A DNA stretch of 64,000 nucleotides from the NCBI GenBank assembly GCA_910586895.1, contig CAJUIW010000009.1, positions 33,096 to 97,095 of the forward strand, given 5' to 3'. The notes beneath the pieces are model-generated. The model was not told the DNA's origin. It ran no database searches and worked only from the letters and a program-made list of their open reading frames with translations. Shown here piece by piece: positions 54,117 through 61,473 of this stretch (positions are counted from its first letter, which is position 1; the number at the start of each line of letters is the position of its first letter). A program made the translations under genes and the position numbers. The stretch comes from an uncultured Muribaculaceae bacterium (lineage in GTDB: Bacteria; Bacteroidota; Bacteroidia; Bacteroidales; Muribaculaceae).

Positions 54117-54141
54117 TATAAGAAAATATGTTTCAATCAAT

Positions 54142-54178
54142 AAAAGAGTAGCCGTCCACTAAGAGTGGCAACGGCTAC
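54142..54178 (-). terminator. Partial terminator between acpP and fabF
   Basis: On the minus strand GTAGCCGT/ACGGCTAC arms with an inner CCACT/AGTGG stem, followed by CTCTTTTATTG. It probably stops part of the transcripts, so acpP message exceeds fabF message. Confidence 0.65.
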
Positions 54179-54211
54179 ATAATAATATGCTTTACTTCTG
54201 TGCAGCAAGTA

Positions 54212-54448
54212 TTACTTGCCGGCGTTTTCGATGAAAGCGATAGCATCGCCAACAGTGGCAATCTTTTCAGCCTGATCATCGGGGATAGTGATGCCGAATT
54301 CTTTCTCGAAGTCCATGATGAGTTCAACGGTATCAAGGCTATCAGCGCCGAGGTCCTTGGTGAATTCTGCAGTTTCAGTAACTTCTGATTCGTCAACACC
54401 GAGCTTGTCAACGATAATAGCTTTAACACGAGATGCAATTTCTGACAT
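54212..54448 (-). CDS. acpP: Acyl carrier protein
   Basis: 78 residues. The phosphopantetheine attachment serine is Ser37 in DLGADSLDTVEL. Strongly acidic, as usual for ACP. First gene of an acpP-fabF unit with a strong promoter. Confidence 0.96.
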   Translation of the reverse strand: MSEIASRVKAIIVDKLGVDESEVTETAEFTKDLGADSLDTVELIMDFEKEFGITIPDDQAEKIATVGDAIAFIENAGK

Positions 54449-54490
54449 GATTTCTTAAAATTTTAAGTTAGTAAATTCATTTTTGCGGTG

Positions 54491-54521
54491 CAAAGTAAGC
54501 AAATTTTGGCCTAAATATCAA
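54491..54521 (-). promoter_or_regulatory. Promoter of acpP-fabF
   Basis: On the minus strand TTG (54519-54521), 20-base spacer, TTACTTTG (54491-54498). The same boxes and spacing occur before the DUF6175 operon. Confidence 0.6.
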
Positions 54522-54675
54522 GTTTTATCACGAAAACTTACACTGACAGGAGCTTTTTTTTATTTGATATTCATATGGTTGTAGTTTTGACACCTATTAT
54601 AAAAGCAATCAATCCGGTCAAAAATCGGCCCGAAATTTGTTAAAACTTATTATCGAGGCTTTGATTTTTGAACTT

Positions 54676-54696
54676 TTAATGCGATATTTGCATTAA
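54676..54696. promoter_or_regulatory. Palindromic operator-like site before the lipoprotein gene
   Basis: TTAATGC (54676-54682) and GCATTAA (54690-54696) form a perfect inverted repeat with a 7-base centre that includes GATATTTG (54683-54690), a near -7 box. A dimeric regulator bound here would block the promoter. Confidence 0.5.
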
Positions 54697-54743
54697 TATA
54701 TATTAAAAAACAATAATTTTTTTCTTCAAAATCCAGCACCGTT

Positions 54744-55604
54744 ATGAAACTGAAAAACCTACTCGTCCCGACAGCAGCTTCAATGATATTTTCTCTGCTC
54801 GCATCATGTAATTCCGGCGATGGCTCATCAAAAAACGCCACTGAAGCGGCCCCGGCAGCTGATATAACCGAACTTGATGTAAGCGTATCGCTTATGAGCG
54901 CTGCCAAAAGTTACGATATAGTCATAGGACAGGATTCAATGCATCTGGTCATGTCGGCATCCGTACAATGGCCGCAGAAGATGGGAAATCATGACCTGAA
55001 AGCATTCCAGGACTCAATACTCAACTTCGCATTCCCCCAGCATACATCGGCTGATGTGAAACAGGCCATAGCGTCATACGTGAATGACGTGGAGTCAACC
55101 GGACTTGTTGAAGCGGGAGCCGTGGTCAAGCCTTGCAAAGAAACATACCCTGATAATGTCAACAACTACAGCTGCGACATTGACGCCCGGCTGCTTGAAT
55201 TTACCGACAAGATGATGACATACCAGATTGTGGAGTCCACATATCTCGGAGGAGCGCATCCCAATACTGCATCACGCTCCATTACATATGATTTTGTCAA
55301 CTCCACTCTCCTTACCCTGTCAAATGTCATCAAGTCAGAAAGCCTGCCGGCATTTGCCGACGTGGTGAAGCGCAATCTTCTTCAGCAGCTTGATATGTCA
55401 GAACGTGAGTTCAACCAGCAGATGCTTGCCGACCGGTTCCAGGTGGGTCAGGACATATTCATCGGCGACGGTTCGATATACGTCCACTACAATGCATACG
55501 AACTGCTCCCCTACTCTTACGGCACAATCGACGTGATGGTATCACCTTATGAAGTACGCGACATGCTGACTCCCATGGCTCAGAAGCTGCTGCTTGATGA
55601 ATAA
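54744..55604 (+). CDS. RsiV-like lipoprotein (DUF4163/DUF3298)
   Basis: 286 residues. The lipobox LASC gives lipid anchoring at Cys22. The central part (about 70-170) and the C-terminal part (STYLGGAHPNTASRSITYDFVN, then FIGDGSIYVHYNAYELLPYSYG) match the DUF4163-DUF3298 pair, known in the anti-sigma/lysozyme-binding protein RsiV and in many exported lipoproteins. No sigma factor lies next to it, so a lysozyme or wall-binding role is only a guess. A palindrome lies over its promoter. Confidence 0.82.
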   Translation: MKLKNLLVPTAASMIFSLLASCNSGDGSSKNATEAAPAADITELDVSVSLMSAAKSYDIVIGQDSMHLVMSASVQWPQKMGNHDLKAFQDSILNFAFPQHTSADVKQAIASYVNDVESTGLVEAGAVVKPCKETYPDNVNNYSCDIDARLLEFTDKMMTYQIVESTYLGGAHPNTASRSITYDFVNSTLLTLSNVIKSESLPAFADVVKRNLLQQLDMSEREFNQQMLADRFQVGQDIFIGDGSIYVHYNAYELLPYSYGTIDVMVSPYEVRDMLTPMAQKLLLDE

Positions 55605-55631
55605 TAGCCGACTCTGTTCGCTCCAAAATAC

Positions 55632-55672
55632 TGCGCCCTGCCATATTTCCTCACGGATTACGGCAGGGCGCA
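55632..55672. terminator. Bidirectional terminator
   Basis: TGCGCCCTGCC (55632-55642) pairs perfectly with GGCAGGGCGCA (55662-55672), between two convergent genes (lipoprotein and trpS). Confidence 0.8.
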
Positions 55673-55712
55673 ACTGTATATAGTTGAATTTAGTCCTTAA
55701 AGAAAAGTCGCA

Positions 55713-56789
55713 TCAATAGAACTTACGGATACCCATTATCTCACGGGCCTCACGCAATGTCTGCGAGGCACGGGCACGGGCTTTATCAGCACCTTCACGG
55801 AGCACGCGTCCAAGATAAGCATCATCATTGCGTATGTCAGTGATGCGTTCGCGGATGGGAGCTGTGATTTTCAGAATATCCTCGGCAAGCTGCTTCTTAA
55901 GATCGCCATAGCGGATAGAGCAGTCAGCGTAAGCATCACGGAAATGTGTCACCACCTCAGGAGTTGATGTCAGTTCAAGAAGAGTGAACAGGTTCTTAAC
56001 CGGTTCTGACATCTCTGAATTGGGGGCCTGGGGACCTTCATCGGTTGTGGCGCGCATCACCTTTTTGCGAAGCACCTTGTCTTCATCGATAAGATATATG
56101 CAGTTGCCCTCGCTCTTACCCATCTTGCCTGATCCGTCAAGTCCGGGAACCTTTATCGGCGCTCCGCCAAAATCGAAGTTAGCCGGTTCGGGGAAGAGGT
56201 CAACACCATAGAAACTGTTGAAGCGACGTGCAAAACGACGGGTCAGCTCAAGATGCTGCTCCTGGTCCTTGCCGACAGGTACTTTATGCGCTTTCTGGAT
56301 AAGTATGTCGACAGCCATCAGTGTAGGGTAAGTAAGCAATCCGGCATTGACACGCTTGTTGGAATCGGAGCCGATAATCTGCTTCTCAATATCGGTGTCA
56401 TCACTGTCGGTGCGTATGCCAAGCTGCTTGCGCGCCTTATCCTTGAAAGATGTTGTACGCATAAGTTCACCGATACCTACATGCATGTTAAGCAGCAGAT
56501 AGAGTTCAGACACCTCAGGTACATCACTCTGAACGAATATGGTTGATTTTTCCGGGTTAAGTCCAGCGGCCAGATACTCCGACACGATATTGCGGACATT
56601 GACATGAAGCTGATCGGGTTCCGGATTGGTAGTAAGGGCATGAAGGTCAGCTATGAAAAACAGATTCTCATATCTGTCCGCTTCATCATTCTGCATTCTT
56701 ACAAACTTGCTCAAGGCTCCGAAATAGTTGCCGAGGTGCAGATTACCTGTGGCACGGATTCCACTGAGCACTATCTCTTTCTGATTCAT
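55713..56789 (-). CDS. trpS: Tryptophan-tRNA ligase
   Basis: Class I synthetase that charges tRNA-Trp. 358 residues from the ATG at 56789 (MNQKEIVLSGIRATG); the open frame upstream overlaps the barrel-protein gene. The HIGH-type motif is HLGN (18-21) in GNLHLGNY; the KMSKS-type motif is GKMGKSEGN. The C-terminal helices end normally. Confidence 0.94.
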   Translation of the reverse strand: MNQKEIVLSGIRATGNLHLGNYFGALSKFVRMQNDEADRYENLFFIADLHALTTNPEPDQLHVNVRNIVSEYLAAGLNPEKSTIFVQSDVPEVSELYLLLNMHVGIGELMRTTSFKDKARKQLGIRTDSDDTDIEKQIIGSDSNKRVNAGLLTYPTLMAVDILIQKAHKVPVGKDQEQHLELTRRFARRFNSFYGVDLFPEPANFDFGGAPIKVPGLDGSGKMGKSEGNCIYLIDEDKVLRKKVMRATTDEGPQAPNSEMSEPVKNLFTLLELTSTPEVVTHFRDAYADCSIRYGDLKKQLAEDILKITAPIRERITDIRNDDAYLGRVLREGADKARARASQTLREAREIMGIRKFY

Positions 56790-56833
56790 ATATTTCTTTA
56801 ATATTATGTTTCTATTATTATTTGATTTATCTT

Positions 56834-57601
56834 TTAATTGAAACGCCATCCGAGCATGCCCTGAAGAGCTATGTTACGGACTGCAGGATTCTTTATTCCG
56901 GAGGGTGTATAGGCTATGTTTTTCAACCCGGTCTGGAGGCGGAATCCCACGCTAAGATGCGGCCCGAAGTCAAGCGATGATCCGAAATGGATACCGATGT
57001 CACCGCGCTTGAATGCATTCTGAAATGTAGCATTCGAACGGAAATAATCCGACTTTATCTCCACCTTCTCGGCCACGAGCTGACCTATCTGACTTATCTC
57101 CGCATGGTATATATCCTGCTTCTGCCGTCCGGCAAAACCATAGGAATAGTATGCCCCGAGATCAATATTCCACCTTACGCTACGGGCCACATTCATACGG
57201 AGAGTCATACATACCGGTATATTGAAATAGTACATACGGTTATTGACAAATACCGAGCTCATGCTGCGGCTATCGTCGTCATCGAGTACTGCCATATCCA
57301 TATTGTATCCATAGGACTGGAAATTAGCCTCAGTGGTTATGCCCAGATAATCGCGCAAACCGAATGTAGCTCTCGCACCAATACCTGGAGCTATCGACAT
57401 ATTGGAATTAAGATTCTTTATCTCCGGGAATGTGGATTTATAGTTCTGTATCACTCCGCTGCTGCCGGCAAGAATATGGACACTGACTTCGATTGACTTT
57501 TTTGCAGGTCCGAAATCAATTATAGATGCCGGCTGTTCGGCTCTTGATATGAAAACCGAACAGATTACAGCGAACAGTAATGTGACTTTACGATAAAACA
57601 T
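56834..57601 (-). CDS. Outer-membrane beta-barrel protein (PorT-like)
   Basis: 255 residues with a signal peptide (1-22, SRAEQ). The mature protein shows alternating hydrophobic strands with aromatic girdle residues and ends in LGWRFN, a barrel C-terminus of the Bacteroidota outer-membrane beta-barrel family, which includes PorT of type IX secretion. Which member it is cannot be told from motifs alone. It lies 44 bases upstream of trpS on the same strand. Confidence 0.75.
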   Translation of the reverse strand: MFYRKVTLLFAVICSVFISRAEQPASIIDFGPAKKSIEVSVHILAGSSGVIQNYKSTFPEIKNLNSNMSIAPGIGARATFGLRDYLGITTEANFQSYGYNMDMAVLDDDDSRSMSSVFVNNRMYYFNIPVCMTLRMNVARSVRWNIDLGAYYSYGFAGRQKQDIYHAEISQIGQLVAEKVEIKSDYFRSNATFQNAFKRGDIGIHFGSSLDFGPHLSVGFRLQTGLKNIAYTPSGIKNPAVRNIALQGMLGWRFN

Positions 57602-57742
57602 ATATTACAATTTCCTGCCAAAATTACAAAATTTTATTCCAATTCCACTCCCTGAAGCTCATTTTCTATTTCACGGCCAGGAATAAGAGGTCCAGCAAAT
57701 AAAAAACGACATGTCAATGTATATAATTTATTCAGATTTTGT

Positions 57743-57773
57743 TTTGTGGTACCGTCAGGTTAGATTAACTTTG
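57743..57773 (+). promoter_or_regulatory. Consensus promoter of the YitT-SDR operon
   Basis: TTTG (57743-57746), exactly 19 bases, TAACTTTG (57766-57773). Expected leader about 35 nt. Confidence 0.8.
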
Positions 57774-57814
57774 CCGTGTTGACCTAAAATCATTATTTTA
57801 ATAAACGTGCGTGT

Positions 57815-58744
57815 ATGAATTTGGACAGAAAAAAGCTCTGGGTATCAAGCCGTGATTACCTGTTTATTGTATTCGGCATATTCCTGTATGCCTTCGGATT
57901 CTCAGCATTTATTTTCCCTGAACAGGTGGTTATAGGGGGTCTTTCAGGTTTCGGTACCCTGGTATATTTCCTGACACAGAAACTGTTCGGTACCGGTGTG
58001 CCTGTAGCTATAACACAATATGCAATGAACCTCCTGCTGCTTTCAATTGCGTTCAAGCGTGTAGGCAAGCAGTTTGTGATACGTACCATATTCGGTGCCA
58101 CAGTCATATCCCTGTTCATCGGATTGCTCACACCTCTGTTCCCGGAACCGCTTGTTCAGGGAGAACCGTTCATGAATGTAATAATAGGCGGCATATTGTG
58201 CGGCATAGGCATAGGCATGGCTTTCACACACAATGGCAGTACAGGCGGCACTGACATCGTAGCCGCCATGGTGTCAAAGACATCAAATGTAAGCATGGGG
58301 CGTACAATGCTTTATACCGATTTCCTAATCATATCATCATCATTCCTGATTCTACATAAGATTGATACCGTGGTATATGGTTTTGTGGTACTTGTGATAT
58401 GTTCATTCATGGCCGACATGGTAATCAACACCAACCGTCAGGCTGTGCAGTTCACTATATTTTCAAAACATTGGGAAAAGATAGCTGACGCTATCAACAA
58501 AGAGGCTCACCGCGGATGCACGGTACTAACCGGCATCGGATGGTACACGAAGTCGGAAACCAAGATGCTGATAGTGATGTGCCGCAAGATTGAATCTGTG
58601 ACAATATTCCGCATAGTGAAAAGCATTGATGAAAACGCTTTCATAACCCAGTCGAATGTCAACGGTGTCTACGGAAAAGGATTTGATGCAATAAAGCTAA
58701 AGATCCATCACAACGAACAGCATCCATCTGACAACGCCGTCTGA
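57815..58744 (+). CDS. YitT-family membrane protein (DUF161 + DUF2179)
   Basis: 309 residues. Five to six N-terminal membrane helices (about 13-220) with IFPEQVVIGGLSGFGTLVYF and FTHNGSTGGTDIVAAMV, the glycine-rich YitT signatures. The C-terminal soluble DUF2179 domain (about 222-297, GCTVLTGIGWYTKSETKMLIV) completes it. Function of the family is unknown. The SDR gene starts 7 bases after its stop. Confidence 0.9.
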   Translation: MNLDRKKLWVSSRDYLFIVFGIFLYAFGFSAFIFPEQVVIGGLSGFGTLVYFLTQKLFGTGVPVAITQYAMNLLLLSIAFKRVGKQFVIRTIFGATVISLFIGLLTPLFPEPLVQGEPFMNVIIGGILCGIGIGMAFTHNGSTGGTDIVAAMVSKTSNVSMGRTMLYTDFLIISSSFLILHKIDTVVYGFVVLVICSFMADMVINTNRQAVQFTIFSKHWEKIADAINKEAHRGCTVLTGIGWYTKSETKMLIVMCRKIESVTIFRIVKSIDENAFITQSNVNGVYGKGFDAIKLKIHHNEQHPSDNAV

Positions 58745-58751
58745 ACCGACC

Positions 58752-59609
58752 ATGGCCGACAATTATCTTGAACGCCGCATGGAGGACTACCGCTCAGGTA
58801 AGCGGACGGTGTACTCCACAGGTCGTAAACAAAAAAGCAATACTCTGCGCGATGATGAGATAGCCGTCCGCTTCCCACAGCAGAACGTATTCGTCACCGG
58901 AGGTGCTGGCGGGATAGGACAAGCTATAGTAAAGCGATTCAGAGAAGCAGGATGCAAAGTAGCATTCTGCGACATTGACCGCAGCAAGGGCAACGCCACA
59001 GCACAAGCCACAGGCGCTCTGTTCATACCTTGCGATGTCACTGACACTGAAGCGCTGCAGAGGTGTATGGATATGGTCGCTGACCGATGGGGGCGTATCG
59101 ATATCCTTATCAACAACGTTGGAATATCAGAATTCAAGCCCCTGGCTGAATGCACTCAGGAGGATTTCATGCAGGTCCTGAACACCAATCTGCTCCCTGT
59201 ATTCATAACTTCACGCAAGCTATTGCTGCAGAGAACACCAATGCCCGAGGAAGAACGCATGGGTGGCCGCATAATAAACATCTGCTCTACAAGAGCCCGG
59301 ATGAGCGAACGCGGCACACAAGGATATTCAGCATCCAAAGGGGGGATACTTGCTCTTACGCATTCACTGATGATGGATTTTGCCGATCTCGGCATCACGG
59401 TCAACAGCATATCGCCCGGATGGATCAACACCGACAGCAATAACACAATCACTGATACTGACAATAGCTTTCATCCGTCAGGACGTGTGGGACTCCCGCA
59501 AGATATCGCAGGTTTATGCCTGTTTCTGGCCTCTCCGGATGCAGCGTTCATCAACGGGGAGAATATCACCGCCGATGGTGGCGTAAGCCGAAAAATGATT
59601 TATCCCTGA
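58752..59609 (+). CDS. Short-chain dehydrogenase/reductase with N-terminal extension
   Basis: 285 residues. Cofactor motif TGGAGGIG (49-56), NNVG (121-124), Ser179, Tyr192 and Lys196 (YxxxK) show a complete classical SDR. A ~44-residue basic extension (MADNYLERRMEDYRSGKR) precedes it; its start ATG has no nearby alternative. Asp74 (FCDIDRS) suggests NAD preference. The substrate is unknown. It follows the YitT gene in one operon and its 3' end overlaps the convergent ferredoxin gene by 10 bases. Confidence 0.9.
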   Translation: MADNYLERRMEDYRSGKRTVYSTGRKQKSNTLRDDEIAVRFPQQNVFVTGGAGGIGQAIVKRFREAGCKVAFCDIDRSKGNATAQATGALFIPCDVTDTEALQRCMDMVADRWGRIDILINNVGISEFKPLAECTQEDFMQVLNTNLLPVFITSRKLLLQRTPMPEEERMGGRIINICSTRARMSERGTQGYSASKGGILALTHSLMMDFADLGITVNSISPGWINTDSNNTITDTDNSFHPSGRVGLPQDIAGLCLFLASPDAAFINGENITADGGVSRKMIYP

Positions 59610-60376
59610 AGCTTGTCAGGTGCCAGATACTGCCCTTTGCCTGACGTAAAGGGTCCGTAGTTTATGGCATGTGACGGGCATACATGATAGCATGCCAGAC
59701 ACATTGTGCAGTTCTTGCCCCACGTAGGGACATGCTCCGCCGAAAGCTTCACATTTGATAATGGACACCGGCGCTCACAGCGCCCGCATCCTATGCATCT
59801 CTTCTCATCAACCTTAAAATGCGAGGGGGAGGTAAGTGCCGCCATAAACAGCGGATATACCACATGGGTCTTCAGCCCGGGCACAGCGCCCTTCACTACA
59901 TCATCAACTTTGGCCCTGACTGATATGGCCCGCGCTATATGACGTACACGTTCAGGCATATCGGCAAGCTTTGACTGCTCCAGACTCTGAGAGTCGACAT
60001 CAAACCCCGGCAATGCCACATAAGTATTGGGCATAATGACTGTGTAAGCTCCGTAATGGGTCCAGCCATGCCGGCGCATTGCTTTCCGCCATACATCGTG
60101 GGTACATCCAGCATCATCACCACACGTGGCAACCATAAAATGCCCCGTCTCCCCGAACCATTGAGGAAAAACAGCCGATGACAGATATCTGACCAGTATC
60201 TGCGGCATACCCCACGAATGGACCGGGAACACCCATATCACACGTTCCGACTCCGGCAGGGGTTCATCATCGGACCGCAGTAGCTCCGAAATATCAACCG
60301 TCTTGTCACCGAGATGTTTTGACAGCATCTCAGCCACAAGACGGCTATTTCCTGTACCAGAAAAGAACAGAATCAT
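59600..60376 (-). CDS. EFR1-family flavodoxin-ferredoxin protein
   Basis: 258 residues. An N-terminal flavodoxin domain (1-160; SGTGNSRLVAEML binds the FMN phosphate) is joined to a bacterial-type ferredoxin with two [4Fe-4S] sites: Cys194, 197, 200, 204 and Cys223, 226, 229, 233, each in CxxCxxCxxxCP form. EFR1 proteins are soluble electron-transfer proteins; the partner is unknown. Overlaps the Smr gene by ATGA on its own strand, and its end overlaps the SDR gene tail to tail. Confidence 0.92.
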   Translation of the reverse strand: MILFFSGTGNSRLVAEMLSKHLGDKTVDISELLRSDDEPLPESERVIWVFPVHSWGMPQILVRYLSSAVFPQWFGETGHFMVATCGDDAGCTHDVWRKAMRRHGWTHYGAYTVIMPNTYVALPGFDVDSQSLEQSKLADMPERVRHIARAISVRAKVDDVVKGAVPGLKTHVVYPLFMAALTSPSHFKVDEKRCIGCGRCERRCPLSNVKLSAEHVPTWGKNCTMCLACYHVCPSHAINYGPFTSGKGQYLAPDKLQG

Positions 60377-61470
60377 ATTGTCACCTGTGTCGCTCCGTAA
60401 CCATATTCACGGAATGAAGCATCCTGTACATCGTGTCCTTTATAGCGGTGATTAAGCTCCTTCATAAGAGCCTGTCGAAGCACACCCTCCCCTTTTCCAT
60501 GAATAAATATGATGCGGCAACCTTTGTTTTTCAGATTGGCATCCATCACACGGCGGAACTCGTCGACCTGCATGTTGAGCATATCGGCATTTGACAAGCC
60601 GTTGGTATTGTCAACAAGTTCATGAATATGGAGGTCAACAACTATTGTACCGTTCTCCATTACCGAAGGCTTCGGCTGCTTCCTGACAGGACGGCGCACA
60701 CGCATGTCGGCCTGTTTCTTTGATTTCATTGCTTTCTCAAGGGCTCTAGCATCCGGCTTCGGCTCCTTTATATTGCAAGGCACATCGTTCTTGACAAAGT
60801 CAAGAGCTATCACCGGATTATCAAAGTAGATGTTGCCCCTATAGCAATGCAGCTTGAAAAACTTTGTAGTATCCAGATTCAGCTCAACGCTTGCCGGCGA
60901 CTTCAGCTTGAATGATTTGCCGCATTTATATGCCACATACTGCATGGCAATACGGTCCATAGACGGAAGCTTCGACCGGTCAAGCTCACCCAGAAGAAGC
61001 TGGATATTGGGCTCTACCGTACCGGCATAGATAAGTTCCCACTCATCAGCCGATTTTTCGCGTGAAAGCAGCGTAAAGCTTATGAAATAGTTGGAATCAT
61101 TGACCAGATACATGTCAATCGGTGTGGTACCGATACTCTTCAGGTCGTGAGGCTCGAATCCAAGTGTCAGATTAAGCTTTTCGCCCTCCGGAGTTTCCTC
61201 CACAGGGATTTCTTCAGGAGTTACCTCAACCACAGGTGCCGGCACAGCTTTCGGAGCTGCAGCCGGAACTTGCGATTTTGATGCTACAGGAGCAGAAGCT
61301 GCGGGAGCTTTCTGCCGGGCAGAAGCCTCCCCTACCACTACGCACTCACGCAGGAGGACCGGGGTTTCAAAGCCATCCTCGTTGACGTATGCCATGTTGC
61401 CCTCAATCCTGATTATTTCGCCGCCACCTACTGAATTGAGGTAGCGTATGATATCGCCTACTTTAGCCAT
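60373..61470 (-). CDS. DUF2027 protein with C-terminal Smr domain
   Basis: 365 residues. The N-terminal part (VGDIIRYLNSVGGGEIIRIEG) resembles the MutS2-type KOW-like segment; an Ala/Pro-rich linker follows (about 60-95), then DUF2027. The C-terminal Smr domain (about 285-365) has DLHIHEL and IFIHGKGEGVLR, the DLH and HGxG catalytic-type motifs. Smr domains nick branched DNA or mRNA bound to stalled ribosomes; here it may be an RNA or DNA endonuclease, an inference. Overlaps EFR1 by 4 bases and follows the S41 protease gene by 3 bases. Confidence 0.88.
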   Translation of the reverse strand: MAKVGDIIRYLNSVGGGEIIRIEGNMAYVNEDGFETPVLLRECVVVGEASARQKAPAASAPVASKSQVPAAAPKAVPAPVVEVTPEEIPVEETPEGEKLNLTLGFEPHDLKSIGTTPIDMYLVNDSNYFISFTLLSREKSADEWELIYAGTVEPNIQLLLGELDRSKLPSMDRIAMQYVAYKCGKSFKLKSPASVELNLDTTKFFKLHCYRGNIYFDNPVIALDFVKNDVPCNIKEPKPDARALEKAMKSKKQADMRVRRPVRKQPKPSVMENGTIVVDLHIHELVDNTNGLSNADMLNMQVDEFRRVMDANLKNKGCRIIFIHGKGEGVLRQALMKELNHRYKGHDVQDASFREYGYGATQVTI

Positions 61471-61473
61471 GAT

